From Panacagrimonas sp052387695 (lineage in GTDB: Bacteria; Pseudomonadota; Gammaproteobacteria; Nevskiales; Nevskiaceae), in contig JBQTIX010000078.1 of the NCBI GenBank assembly GCA_052387695.1, forward strand, positions 25,429 through 89,428: DNA of 64,000 bases. Direction: 5' to 3'. The translations under genes were made by a program, and so were the position numbers. Position 1 is the stretch's first letter, and each line of letters opens with the position of its first letter. The notes below the pieces were generated by a model. The model saw only the letters and a list, made by a program, of their open reading frames with translations, did no database searches and was not told where the DNA came from. Shown piece by piece: positions 1 through 8,191 of this stretch.

Positions 1-448
1 TCGCGTCCAAGAGGTCGCTCGCAAAGCCGCCGGTGACGGCGGTTTCCTGCAGGGTCAGATTACCCACGGACGCAACGTGGAAGATGCGAAAGCGTGGCGA
101 TCCGGCTTGTCGGGTGATGGTGCTGCCATTGCCCTGAATGGTGATGGCGCTGGTGATCGACGGCAGGCCATTGACTCCGTCGAGGATATTGTTTGCTACG
201 GTCAAGGTCTGCGTGCTGTCCTCGGGCAGCACGATGGTGTCGTCGCCGTTGCCGGCGGTGCGCGAACCGGTGGCCGAATTGCTGTTGGCGGCGGTGATGG
301 CATCGATCAGGGTGCAGCCGCCGTTCGCCACCGTGATGGTGGCGGCCAGAGCCGGCGCCGCCGGCAGGAAGAACAGTCCGGACAGGGCCGCGGCGAGCGC
401 GGTCTTGCGGAAGCTGGGAGAGGAGGGAGCAGCGAGGTTACGGGTCAT
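1..448 (-). CDS. Exported right-handed beta-helix-type surface protein, N-terminal part only
   Basis: This gene runs off the left edge, so only about 149 N-terminal residues are visible. The ATG at 448 follows a CAGGAG ribosome site. Residues 1 to about 36 form a signal peptide (charged start, hydrophobic ALSGLFFLPA core, ALAA cleavage site). The mature part opens with ITVANGGCTLIDAITAANS, which resembles the start of CSLREA/choice-of-anchor Q proteins, large secreted proteins with parallel beta-helix repeats. The next segment (ITIQGNGSTITRQ, then a phenylalanine-rich strand) fits the first helix rungs. The function is probably surface or secreted; the C-terminal anchor that would confirm the class lies outside the window. 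Confidence 0.7.
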   Translation of the reverse strand, partial: MTRNLAAPSSPSFRKTALAAALSGLFFLPAAPALAATITVANGGCTLIDAITAANSNSATGSRTAGNGDDTIVLPEDSTQTLTVANNILDGVNGLPSITSAITIQGNGSTITRQAGSPRFRIFHVASVGNLTLQETAVTGGFASDLLDA

Positions 449-888
449 GACGTGACTCCTGTGGATGAGTACAGCGGGGGGTGAAGGGTGAAAAACAGCT
501 CGAACCGGCCGAGCCGCAAGCTGCGGATGCCACTTTCACCCCGGAGTCAAGAAAAAGTCCCGAGCAAACTCCGAGCAATTTCCGAGGAGGGGAGGTGGCT
601 GGCTCGCAGATCGGTGTAGGTCGGTTCAAGCCGAAGGCGGAACCGACGCTGCGCGCGCTCGACGAAGGGCGCGCAGCGTCGGGTCCGCCCGCGAAAAACA
701 CGCGGGCTTGACCCGACCTACGCCGCCTCATTCCTGCCTTCAATCGCAATGAATCCCGGAAGGGCTGGAACGACGTCGTCAAGGAAGTCCTGCACCGGTT
801 CGAGAACACGATCGGACGAAGACCCCCGCACACGGCTCCCGGTCACCGGCGCGTAGAATCCGGGCACTTTTCCTCACCGGAGCCTCTC
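449..888. other. Intergenic region between divergent genes; only a dispersed repeat seen
   Basis: This 440-bp stretch separates the minus-strand exported protein from the plus-strand DUF1993 gene. It holds one copy of the GTAGGTCGG repeat family (616-721). A TAGAAT hexamer at 854-859 could be the -10 box for the DUF1993 gene, but no convincing -35 box was found. No small gene with a ribosome site was recognised. Confidence 0.5.
616..721. repeat. Dispersed palindromic repeat, GTAGGTCGG family, copy 1
   Basis: The left arm begins GTAGGTCGGTTCAAGCC and the right end reads CTTGACCCGACCTAC, so the ends can pair into a long imperfect hairpin of about 106 bp. The interior (GAAGGCGGAACCGACGCTGC, then GCGCTCGACGAAGGGCGC) is shared with copies at 1457, 5726 and, partly, elsewhere in the window. 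No protein is encoded. This is a REP-like intergenic family by structure. Confidence 0.85.
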
Positions 889-1395
889 ATGCCGATTTCC
901 ATGTACGACCTTGCCGTCCCCAGCCTGGTCCGCGCCCTTACCAACCTGCGTGGCCTGCTGGACAAGGCCGCCGCCCACACGGAGGCCAGGAAGATCGACC
1001 CGCTGGCCCTGACCCGCTTTCGCCTCTATCCAGACATGCTGCCGTTGACCTTCCAGGTGCAGGTGGCCTGCGACATGTCCAAGGGCTGCGTGTCACGTCT
1101 GGGGGGCCTTGAAGCGCCGAAGTTCGACGACAACGAGCAGACCTTCGCCGAACTGGGCGCGCGCATCGACAAGACCCTGGACTTCGTGCGCAGCGCCCGG
1201 CGCGAGCAGATCGAGGGGACCGAGACCAAGGCGATCACGCTCAAATCGCCGCGCGGGGACCTGAATTTCGACGGCCAGACCTACGTCCAGTTCTTCGTGC
1301 TGCCCAACATTTATTTCCACGTCGCGACGGCCTACAACATCCTGCGCCACAACGGCGTCGAGATCGGCAAGATGGATTTTCTGGGCAAGCCCTGA
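889..1395 (+). CDS. DUF1993 domain-containing protein
   Basis: This 168-residue cytoplasmic protein matches the DUF1993 family over its full length: the N-terminal MYDLAVPSLVRALTNL segment, a central helix with FRLYPDMLPLTFQVQ, and the C-terminal FFVLPNIYFHVATAYNILRH segment. DUF1993 proteins are small, mostly helical, DinB-like bundles with no established reaction. The ATG is preceded by GGAGCC. It has no same-strand partner close by; a GTAGGTCGG repeat lies on each side. Family assignment is confident, function is unknown. Confidence 0.85.
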   Translation: MPISMYDLAVPSLVRALTNLRGLLDKAAAHTEARKIDPLALTRFRLYPDMLPLTFQVQVACDMSKGCVSRLGGLEAPKFDDNEQTFAELGARIDKTLDFVRSARREQIEGTETKAITLKSPRGDLNFDGQTYVQFFVLPNIYFHVATAYNILRHNGVEIGKMDFLGKP

Positions 1396-1456
1396 GGCGG
1401 AGGCCGGTCCTCGACGGACCCTCCGCACAGGCCTGTCGCCGCCCTTCGACGGGCTC

Positions 1457-1562
1457 GTAGGTCGGTTCAAGCCGAAGGCGGAACCGACGCTGCGCGTGCT
1501 CGACGACGACCGGCGCCTGTCGGCTCCGGCCACGAAAAGCCGTGGCCTTGAGCCGACCTGTA
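1457..1562. repeat. Dispersed palindromic repeat, GTAGGTCGG family, copy 2
   Basis: The left arm GTAGGTCGGTTCAAGCC and the right arm CTTGAGCCGACCTGTAC flank an interior nearly identical to copy 1. The tail just beyond it (ATGAATTCAGACC near 1570) is also found after copy 3, so the repeated unit may extend about 20 bp further. It sits between the DUF1993 gene and the end of the pilus operon. Confidence 0.85.
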
Positions 1563-1609
1563 CCCGACCCATGAATTCAGACCTGTGCTGAGAGTCCCCA
1601 ATGGCCTCA

Positions 1610-2086
1610 TCAGTACTCCACCGTCACCGTGATCGTGTCTGTATACGCGCCGCCACGCGCGTTCTGGAGCGCAGGCACGCGACCGTAGACGGTGTAGTTG
1701 CGCACGGTGGTGAACAGGCCCAGCAGGTAGCCGTCGCTCACGGTGCCGGTTCCGCCGGTGCCATTGCCCCAGACCGTGGTGCGCCCGCTTTGGGTGTAGA
1801 GGTTGTAGTTGAGCGTGTTGGCGCCGCTGCTCAGGCGACGCGGCGCGTAGCTGCCCGAGCCACCGGTGGAAAGCCTGATCTCGTAGGCCACCAGCAGGCT
1901 CAGCAGACCGCCGAGGCTGCACGTGACCTGGATGTTGCCGGTGGAATCGTCGGCGACTCCGCTGAACGGGTTGTAGCTGCCGAAGGCGATGGTCGTTGCG
2001 CTGACCGAGCAGTTGGCGACCGCCTGAGCGGCAGGAGAAATGATCAGTGCGATCAGCCCGATCAGGATCGCGCGAGCGGGCCTCAC
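1610..2086 (-). CDS. Spore coat U (SCPU/Csu-type) pilin, likely tip subunit
   Basis: This last gene of the pilus operon encodes a 158-residue secreted subunit of the spore coat U domain family, used in Csu-type (archaic) chaperone-usher pili. It has a signal peptide ending about AQA, an N-terminal CSVSATTIAFGSYNP motif, an internal Cys partner (VTCS), and the family's closing motif YTDTITVTVEY, a donor-strand-type end. The GTG at 2086 overlaps the usher stop as GTGA; a TTG fifteen bases upstream is less likely. Its position after the usher, as for CsuE, suggests the tip adhesin, but a typical CsuE is about twice as long. Tip role is inferred. Confidence 0.82.
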   Translation of the reverse strand: MRPARAILIGLIALIISPAAQAVANCSVSATTIAFGSYNPFSGVADDSTGNIQVTCSLGGLLSLLVAYEIRLSTGGSGSYAPRRLSSGANTLNYNLYTQSGRTTVWGNGTGGTGTVSDGYLLGLFTTVRNYTVYGRVPALQNARGGAYTDTITVTVEY

Positions 2087-4368
2087 GACCCGTCGCCACA
2101 ACGCAGACGCTGAACCGCGTCGGCCTGCGCCCCGCGCCCCGTGCTCGCGGTACAGCGCTGTCCGTCAATCTCGACCTCCACCCGATCCGGCGCCTCGCCG
2201 TGCGGCCATACCACCTGCCCGTCCTGACCCGGCATAAAGCTCAGACCCGTTGCCGGGTCGTGCACCTTTGCCCTCGCGGGCAAGGGGCGGCCGTCCGGCA
2301 TCGCGAGCCGGAATCCATGCCTGCCGGCGTCGCGCACGCCGAGGTCGATTCGAATGCCACCCCGCGTGGAGGGCGTGACGATGCGTTCCAGCGCCTGCAC
2401 ATGGGCGTCGATCGGAATATCCGCATCGACCAGCCCGACCCTGTTGTCCTGGTACGGGCGCAAACCCGTTAGCAACGCGAGGCCGCGCCGGTCCGTGCGT
2501 GCCGCCAGCCGGTTGTCCCGCAAGACCCCGACGTCGGCCAGACCCTGCGTATCGATCACCGCGAAGCCGTCCTCGTCCGCACGAGTCCAGAACAGGTCCC
2601 GGCCGAGCCATGCGACGCGCGTGGATGCCCCTGCACGGACGGCCTGCTCGTCGTCGCGATCGGCGACCACCAGACCCAACCGTCCGCGGCCGCTCGTCCA
2701 CTCGGACTCGGCCAGCGCCAGACGGCTCGCACCGTCCTCGAACCGCAGGCGGTAACGATCGTCCAGGACCTCGCGCGGATTGCGCTGCCACTCGAACGCG
2801 CGGCTGTCCCGTCCACCGGCGCGCTGGGTCTCGACCAGATTCGTGGATCGGCCCCAGACGCCGGCCAGGCTCAGGCTGGCGAAGGTATCGACGGAATCCT
2901 GCCGGGTGCGAAGCAGGCTGGCGTTGAGAAACCACTCCTTGCCGACCCTCGTCCCCAGGCCGAGCGTGAACAGGTCCGCCGGCACCTCGTCCCGCGCCGT
3001 CTGGCGGACCCAGGTCAGCGAGGTGGACCAGCCGGCCACCGGCGCCCAGCCGAGGTTGGCGCTGGTCTGTATGCGCTGCGAAGGCAGGTCCTCGCCCAGG
3101 TCGGTCCAGTCCGATGAAGGCCGTCGCCATCGCAAGCCCAGGCTGGTGCCGCCGCGACCCTCCCAACTCGCGCCGGCCTGCACCAGGCTGCCGGAACCCG
3201 GCGCGTCGCGACTGATGGCGAGCACCAGTTCGGCCAGCCCGCCAAAGGGCAATGCAACCGTGGTGGCCCCGCCGGCCGCCTGACGCTGACGCTGCCACTC
3301 GCCGCGCGCTTCCGCCGTGAGCCCCTCGCTGAAGCCGCGTCGCAAACCGCCGGAGACGAAGGCCGACCCGTAATCGAAGGACTGGAGCGCGTACGCGCGG
3401 CGCAGCCAGCCCGCGTCGATCCGTGTGTCCGACAACCCCGGCCGCAGCAGCGAGGCCACTGCATAGAACGGCTGCGACAGGATCTGTTCGCGACCGAGCA
3501 GGTCGCGCACGACCACGGTGGCCTGGTTCTGGCCGGACTGGACCGGCACGTCCGACAGGACGAAGGGACCGGCGTCCACGGTTTCGCGACGCGCGAGCTG
3601 GCCGTTGACGTAGAGGTCGAGGGTCGAGGGCAGGCTCGCGACACCGGACACGCGCGCCTGTGGAAACGTGACGAGGTCCGGCTGCAGGGAGAAATCGGTG
3701 CCGAAGGAGACGCCGCCGAATCGAACCGCGCGACCCCAGGCGCCCGGCCGGACGATGCCGTCGCCCAGATCGAGCCTCTGCGTGATTTCAGGATGTTCGA
3801 TGCTCCAGGTGCTGTCGAGCCGCGTCAGGTTTTCGTTATCGAGCAGCAGGTCGGTCGCACCGAAACCCAGGCTATTGAAAATGCGCGCGCCGAACAGGCC
3901 GGCCAGACGCATGTCCTGAGCGCTGCGCGTCCATTGCAGGTCGGAGTCGATCCAGCCGCCGGGTTCGATGTCCTGGTCTACGGTTGGATCGCGCGCCGGC
4001 TTCGACAGGTCGCGGAGCTGGATGCGCCGCAGCTGCGGGTCCACTTCCAGCCACAGGGCCTGCAGGGCGGGATCGAAGCGGCTTTGCAGATGGGGCTGTG
4101 CATCGAGCCGATACCAGTCGGCATCGTCGAATCGAAGCGCGTGCCCGGTGGGTTCGGCCAGGCCCCAGTCGTCCAGGTCCTCGCCGCTGGCCCAGAGATG
4201 GTTCTCGGTGTCGGCGAGCAGCAGGCGGTCGTCACTCGGCTCGCCCTGCCCCGCATGAACCGACAGCCACAGCGGCTGGACCGCGGGCGCGGCCCCGGCC
4301 GTCGCGGAGCCACCCAGCAGCCAGATCGCGACGAGCAGCGCGCGATCAGGGCGCGTGCAGCACGACAT
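2083..4368 (-). CDS. Outer membrane usher of a Csu-type chaperone-usher pilus
   Basis: This 761-residue usher forms the outer membrane pore through which pilin-chaperone complexes are assembled. It shows a signal peptide (residues 1-28, ending AGA), an N-terminal chaperone-binding region, usher signature segments such as DLYVNGQLARRETVDAGPF and VVVRDLLGREQILSQPFYA, a long run of beta-barrel strands, and a C-terminal domain with paired cysteines (RCTAS and RLRCG). The ATG at 4368 is chosen over an upstream start at 4395 because the encoded N-terminus is a cleaner signal peptide and AGG lies 8 bases before it. The start overlaps the chaperone gene by 23 bp, and the end overlaps the next pilin as GTGA. 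Confidence 0.9.
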   Translation of the reverse strand: MSCCTRPDRALLVAIWLLGGSATAGAAPAVQPLWLSVHAGQGEPSDDRLLLADTENHLWASGEDLDDWGLAEPTGHALRFDDADWYRLDAQPHLQSRFDPALQALWLEVDPQLRRIQLRDLSKPARDPTVDQDIEPGGWIDSDLQWTRSAQDMRLAGLFGARIFNSLGFGATDLLLDNENLTRLDSTWSIEHPEITQRLDLGDGIVRPGAWGRAVRFGGVSFGTDFSLQPDLVTFPQARVSGVASLPSTLDLYVNGQLARRETVDAGPFVLSDVPVQSGQNQATVVVRDLLGREQILSQPFYAVASLLRPGLSDTRIDAGWLRRAYALQSFDYGSAFVSGGLRRGFSEGLTAEARGEWQRQRQAAGGATTVALPFGGLAELVLAISRDAPGSGSLVQAGASWEGRGGTSLGLRWRRPSSDWTDLGEDLPSQRIQTSANLGWAPVAGWSTSLTWVRQTARDEVPADLFTLGLGTRVGKEWFLNASLLRTRQDSVDTFASLSLAGVWGRSTNLVETQRAGGRDSRAFEWQRNPREVLDDRYRLRFEDGASRLALAESEWTSGRGRLGLVVADRDDEQAVRAGASTRVAWLGRDLFWTRADEDGFAVIDTQGLADVGVLRDNRLAARTDRRGLALLTGLRPYQDNRVGLVDADIPIDAHVQALERIVTPSTRGGIRIDLGVRDAGRHGFRLAMPDGRPLPARAKVHDPATGLSFMPGQDGQVVWPHGEAPDRVEVEIDGQRCTASTGRGAQADAVQRLRCGDGS

Positions 4369-5053
4369 CGACCTGGCCCGCGTCGGTGCGCGCAAGAACG
4401 TGGATCGGCGCCTGCGCGAACTGCGGCAAGGTCCACTGGCGGGTCGCGCCGGGCAGCACGTAGGCGAGGCCGGCCACGTCGAACTGCCGGCCGGCAGCGT
4501 CGGTGGCCTTGAGTTGCGACAGGCGCAGGCGACGGTTGCCGGAGTTGCTCAGGCTCACGCGCGTCGCGCCCGTGGGACTGCGGTCGGCCGCCCAATTCAA
4601 GGCGCCTTCCGTTTCCTCGACCGGCTGCACGAACAGCGGCACGCCGATGCGCAGCAGCAGGCGCAACTGGTTGGGCGCCGACTCCGTCACGTCGGGGACT
4701 TCCTGCAAGTAAAGCCGATAGGCCGATTCGGTCAGCGTGGCCGGCGCACCGCCACGAAATCCGGCGCGCAGGATCTGGCTGCCACCCGCCGCGATGCGGA
4801 ACACCGGCGGGTTGACGATCAGGTCGGTCGCGGGTTCGTAATGATCCTCACCATCGACCTGGGTCCAGCGCATGGCGCTGACCTGCACGGTGCGCGCGCG
4901 GCTGCCGTCATTGTTTATGGTAAGGGAGGTCGCCTTGGCGCCCGGCGCCAGCTCCAGCCGGATCGGGTTGACGGTGAATCCGCCGGACGATTGCTGGGCG
5001 GCGACCACGCTGCACAGGCTCAGCCACAGGGTGAACACGCGGAGCAGGATCAT
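4346..5053 (-). CDS. Periplasmic pilus chaperone (Csu/FimC-like)
   Basis: This 235-residue periplasmic chaperone has two immunoglobulin-like domains. A signal peptide (MILLRVFTLWLSLCSVVAAQ) is followed by the usual first-strand motif FTVNPIRLELAPGAKATSLTI. The segment YRLYLQEVP with nearby LLLRIGVPLFVQP matches the subunit-binding face of FimC-like chaperones. It would hold the two spore coat U pilins of this operon and deliver them to the usher encoded just downstream. The operon order is pilin, chaperone, usher, pilin. Confidence 0.9.
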   Translation of the reverse strand: MILLRVFTLWLSLCSVVAAQQSSGGFTVNPIRLELAPGAKATSLTINNDGSRARTVQVSAMRWTQVDGEDHYEPATDLIVNPPVFRIAAGGSQILRAGFRGGAPATLTESAYRLYLQEVPDVTESAPNQLRLLLRIGVPLFVQPVEETEGALNWAADRSPTGATRVSLSNSGNRRLRLSQLKATDAAGRQFDVAGLAYVLPGATRQWTLPQFAQAPIHVLARTDAGQVDVVLHAP

Positions 5054-5125
5054 GGTCGTGTGTTCAACAAACCAGGTCGCTTCGTCGTCAAGCGCGATGG
5101 TGCGACTTGGCGTCGAAGGCGGTCA

Positions 5126-5617
5126 TCAGTAATCGACGGTGACGGTGACCGTGTCGCTATAGCTGCCGGCCGGCATGTTTTCCGCGGCCGGGATGCGGCC
5201 GTACACGGTGTGATTCTGCGCGAGGCCCGTGCCGGTGGAATCCAGGGTGTCGGTGGTATCGGTCTGGCCCCAGTTCTGGGTGCGCGCGGCGTCGCGGTAG
5301 AGCGCGTAGTTCATCAGCTCGGTGCCGCTGGCGCGCAGCATCTTGCGCGTGGTCACGGACGATCCGTTGGCGCCCGGGTTGAGACGCAGGTTGTAGGGCG
5401 TGCTCAGGGTGCAGGTGACGGTGATGGCGCTGGTGCCGTCGAGGGCCGATCCTCCGATGGGACTGTAGGTGCCGAAGCTGAGATTGGCCGCGGACACCGC
5501 GCAGACGTCGATGACGGTGGCGCTGACATTGAACGTGGTGGAGGTCGTCGCCGCCTCGGCGACGCCGGCCAGTGCACCCATGAGGGTGAAGGAAATCCAG
5601 CGCAGCGACGGTTTCAT
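5126..5617 (-). CDS. Spore coat U (SCPU/Csu-type) pilin, likely main shaft subunit
   Basis: This first gene of the pilus operon encodes a 163-residue exported pilin. It has a signal peptide ending AEA, the motif NVSATVIDVCAVSAANLSFG, a second cysteine (ITVTCTLSTPYNLRL), and the terminal motif YSDTVTVTVDY shared with the other pilin of the operon. The ATG at 5617 follows CTGGAG; the open frame extends further upstream, but through a dispersed repeat, so that extension is not coding. Position suggests the major subunit (CsuA/B role), which is inference. Csu-type pili usually mediate biofilm attachment. Confidence 0.87.
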   Translation of the reverse strand: MKPSLRWISFTLMGALAGVAEAATTSTTFNVSATVIDVCAVSAANLSFGTYSPIGGSALDGTSAITVTCTLSTPYNLRLNPGANGSSVTTRKMLRASGTELMNYALYRDAARTQNWGQTDTTDTLDSTGTGLAQNHTVYGRIPAAENMPAGSYSDTVTVTVDY

Positions 5618-5725
5618 GGCGTTCTCCAGGAGGACGCCAGGAGCGGGTGCAGGATTGGTGCCCGAGATCTTGCAACGGGTCCTGGGCGCGCCCCAGGTGA
5701 AGGTCTGCACCGTTCGATCCGGCTC

Positions 5726-5838
5726 GTAGGTCGGTTCAAGCCGAAGGCGGAACCGACGCTGCGCACGCTCGACGAAGGGCGCATGTCGGCTCCGGCCACG
5801 AAAAGCCGTGGCCTTGAGCCGACCTACACCCGACCTAC
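5726..5838. repeat. Dispersed palindromic repeat, GTAGGTCGG family, copy 3
   Basis: This copy starts GTAGGTCGGTTCAAGCC, ends CTTGAGCCGACCTAC and then repeats a short CCCGACCTAC tail. It lies in the 304-bp gap between the divergent pilin and glutathione S-transferase genes, so it may sit inside one or both 5' regions. The flank GTTCGATCCGGCT before it recurs before the copy at 14695. Confidence 0.85.
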
Positions 5839-5921
5839 CCATGAATTCAGACCGGGGCAGAGAATATCTGGGAGCCTGGGCACAGTACGCTCCTGCTTCT
5901 TCTCGACCCCCTGAGGTTCCC

Positions 5922-6584
5922 ATGATCCAGCTCCATCACTGCGTCACCGCCCGATCCTTCCGCCCGCTGTGGACGCTGGAGGAGCTGGGATTGCCGTACG
6001 AACTCGTCGTGCTGCCTTTCCCGCCGCGCGTGTTCGCACGCGAGTATCTGGGCGTCAATTCGCTCGGCACCATTCCGGCTTTTCGCCACGGCGCGACCTT
6101 CATGACCGAGTCGGCCGCGATCTGCCAGTACCTCGCCACCCGCCACGGCAAGGGCCTGCTGAGCGTGGCCGAGGACGACGCCGAGTACGGCGCCTACCTC
6201 AACGCCCTGCATTTCGGCGAGGCCACGCTGACCTTCCCGCAGACCCTGGTCCTGCGCTACAGCCGCATGGAGCCCGCGGACCGGCGCCAGCCGCAGGTGG
6301 TGGAGGACTACACGCGCTGGTTCCTGGCGCGGCTGCGGCGGGTCGGCGAGTTGCTGGTGGATCGATCCCACCTCTGCGGCGAGCGCTTCACGGTGGCCGA
6401 CATCTCGGTGGGTTATGCGCTCATGCTGGCCCAGACCCTGGGGATGCGCGACCGTTTCCCCGAAGCGGTGGGCGCGTACTGGGAGCGCTTGCAGGAACGC
6501 GAGGCCTATCGCCGTGCACTCGCCGCGCAGGAACGTGGGGCGATCGCGGCGGGGGTGTCGCCCTTGTTCGCCACGATGGACTGA
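5922..6584 (+). CDS. Glutathione S-transferase family protein
   Basis: This 220-residue cytoplasmic protein has the two-domain GST layout. The N-terminal thioredoxin-like half (residues 1-80) contains CVTARSFRPLWTLEELGLPY, the glutathione-site cis-proline region (GTIPAF) and the ESAAICQYLA motif. The C-terminal helical half contains the conserved FTVADISVGYALML capping motif. It would conjugate or reduce substrates with glutathione. The ATG at 5922 gives a normal N-terminus; the frame is open further upstream only through the repeat. It is convergent with glutathione reductase, a functional but not operonic pairing. The substrate cannot be deduced. Confidence 0.9.
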   Translation: MIQLHHCVTARSFRPLWTLEELGLPYELVVLPFPPRVFAREYLGVNSLGTIPAFRHGATFMTESAAICQYLATRHGKGLLSVAEDDAEYGAYLNALHFGEATLTFPQTLVLRYSRMEPADRRQPQVVEDYTRWFLARLRRVGELLVDRSHLCGERFTVADISVGYALMLAQTLGMRDRFPEAVGAYWERLQEREAYRRALAAQERGAIAAGVSPLFATMD

Positions 6585-6637
6585 GAGGCTGTGAAAAATT
6601 CGCCCTCGCTACGGTGTTCGATTTTTTTCACAGCCTC
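6585..6637. terminator. Bidirectional hairpin terminator between convergent genes
   Basis: A perfect 14-bp inverted repeat (GAGGCTGTGAAAAA at 6585-6598, TTTTTCACAGCCTC at 6624-6637) encloses a 25-base loop. It starts directly after the GST stop codon. The T/A tracts lie within the arms, so it can end transcription from either side, between GST and the glutathione reductase gene. Confidence 0.7.
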
Positions 6638-6650
6638 TGATGCCGTGCTG

Positions 6651-6699
6651 CGCATGTCGGCTCCGCCCGCGAAAAGCATGCGGGCTTGAGCCGGCCTAC
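6651..6699. repeat. Dispersed repeat, GTAGGTCGG family, partial copy 4
   Basis: Only the right half of the family is present (CGCATGTCGGCTCCGCCCGC, ending CTTGAGCCGGCCTAC). The left arm is missing, so this looks like a decayed or truncated copy. It lies in the 3' region of the glutathione reductase gene. Confidence 0.7.
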
Positions 6700-6705
6700 G
6701 CCGAT

Positions 6706-8067
6706 CTACGTGCGCATCGCCGTTCGCATCGTCACGAACTCTTCGGCCGACGTGGGATGAATGCCCAGCGTGTCGTCGAACACCTGCTTGGTCGCACCCG
6801 CCTTGAGCGCCACCGCGATGCCCTGGACGATCTCGCCCGCCTCCGGCCCGACCATGTGGCAGCCGAGCACCCGGTCGCTGGCGGCGTCCACCACCAGCTT
6901 CATGAACGTCCGGTCCTGTGCGTCGGTGAGCGTGAATTTGAGCGGCCGGAAACGGCTCTCGTAGATGCGCAGGGCGTGGCCGGCTTCGCGCGCCTGCTCC
7001 TCGCTCATGCCGACGGTGCCGATGTTGGGCAGGCTGAACACGGCAGTGGGAATGAGCGTGTAATCGAGCGGACGGTAGTCCCCCGGACGGAACAGCCGCC
7101 GCGCGACGGCCATGCCTTCGGCCAGCGCGACCGGCGTGAGCTGCACCTTGCCGATGACGTCACCGATCGCAAGGATCGACGGCTCCCGGGTCTGATAATT
7201 CGCATCGACCTTGACGAAGCCGGCAAGGTCCCGCTCGACCGCGGTCGTCTCCAGGCCGAGGTCATCAAGCATCGGGCGACGTCCGATGGCGTGGAACACG
7301 CAGTCGGTCTCGTGCGTCCGACCATCCGTGAGCGTCGCCAGCAGCGTTCCATCGGGGCGCTTGTCGATGCGCGCCAGGTCCGTGTCGAACTGCAGATTCA
7401 GTCCCTTGCCTCGCAACTCGTCGCGCAGGTGTTCGCGCACGCCGCGATCGAAGCCGCGCAGAAACAGATCGCGCCGATAGATTTGCGTGGTCTGCGCGCC
7501 CAGACCATGAAAGATCGAGGCGAACTCCACCGAGATGTAACCCCCACCGACCACCAGCACGCGGCGCGGCAGCCGGTGCAGGAAGAACGCCTCGTTGGAC
7601 GTGATGGCGTGCTCCGCTCCGGGGATGTTGGGCACCACTGGCCAGCCCCCGGTGGCGATCAGGATGTGCCGGGCGCTGAATCGCTGGCCATTGATGTCCA
7701 CCGTCTGCGGATCGCGCAGCCTTGCGTGGCCCTCCATCAGGTTCACTCCGCTGTCCAGCAGCAGCCGGCGGTAGATCCCGTTGAGGCGCGCGATCTCGCG
7801 GTTCTTGTTGGCGATCAGGGTGGGCCAGTCGAACGTCGGCGCGCCCGGACTCCAGCCGAAACCCGCGGCCTGCGCGAAGTCCTCGTGAAAATGGGCGCCG
7901 TGGACCAGCAGCTTCTTGGGTACGCAGCCGACGTTGACGCAGGTGCCGCCCAGGTAGCGACTCTCGGCCACCGCGACCCGCGCGCCGAAGCCGGCGGCGA
8001 ACCGCGCGGCGCGAACACCGCCGGAGCCGGCGCCGATCACGAACAGGTCGAAATCGAAGGTCGTCAT
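6706..8067 (-). CDS. gor: Glutathione-disulfide reductase
   Basis: This 453-residue FAD enzyme reduces oxidised glutathione with NADPH in the cytoplasm. It has the FAD-binding VIGAGSGG motif at the N-terminus, the redox-active disulfide CVNVGC near residues 41-46, the nucleotide-binding VVGGGYISVEFASIF motif followed by arginines typical of NADPH rather than NADH preference, the second FAD motif ILAIGDV, and the C-terminal HPTSAEEFVTMR motif with the catalytic-base histidine near residue 435. The last motif separates glutathione reductase from mercuric reductase and lipoamide dehydrogenase. The ATG at 8067 gives the normal N-terminus. It is divergent from the next gene by 124 bp. Confidence 0.95.
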   Translation of the reverse strand: MTTFDFDLFVIGAGSGGVRAARFAAGFGARVAVAESRYLGGTCVNVGCVPKKLLVHGAHFHEDFAQAAGFGWSPGAPTFDWPTLIANKNREIARLNGIYRRLLLDSGVNLMEGHARLRDPQTVDINGQRFSARHILIATGGWPVVPNIPGAEHAITSNEAFFLHRLPRRVLVVGGGYISVEFASIFHGLGAQTTQIYRRDLFLRGFDRGVREHLRDELRGKGLNLQFDTDLARIDKRPDGTLLATLTDGRTHETDCVFHAIGRRPMLDDLGLETTAVERDLAGFVKVDANYQTREPSILAIGDVIGKVQLTPVALAEGMAVARRLFRPGDYRPLDYTLIPTAVFSLPNIGTVGMSEEQAREAGHALRIYESRFRPLKFTLTDAQDRTFMKLVVDAASDRVLGCHMVGPEAGEIVQGIAVALKAGATKQVFDDTLGIHPTSAEEFVTMRTAMRT

Positions 8068-8191
8068 GCTGGGCTGTCGCCTTGGAGAGGTGCCGCATTC
8101 TCGGGCGAAGAACCCGGACAATCCACCGCGGTCTTGCGTCCGTGACCCGGCGACGACACTCTGCCAGTCACCCACGCAACGATCAGGACCC

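Noticed and set aside
4355..5914. 519-codon plus-strand frame over the pilus chaperone and first pilin
   Set aside because: It is antisense to two well-supported minus-strand genes and runs through a dispersed repeat. It has no ribosome site and no recognisable domain.
6640..8145. 501-codon plus-strand frame opposite glutathione reductase
   Set aside because: It mirrors the gor gene and starts in a decayed repeat; its translation is arginine/histidine/aspartate-rich shadow sequence.
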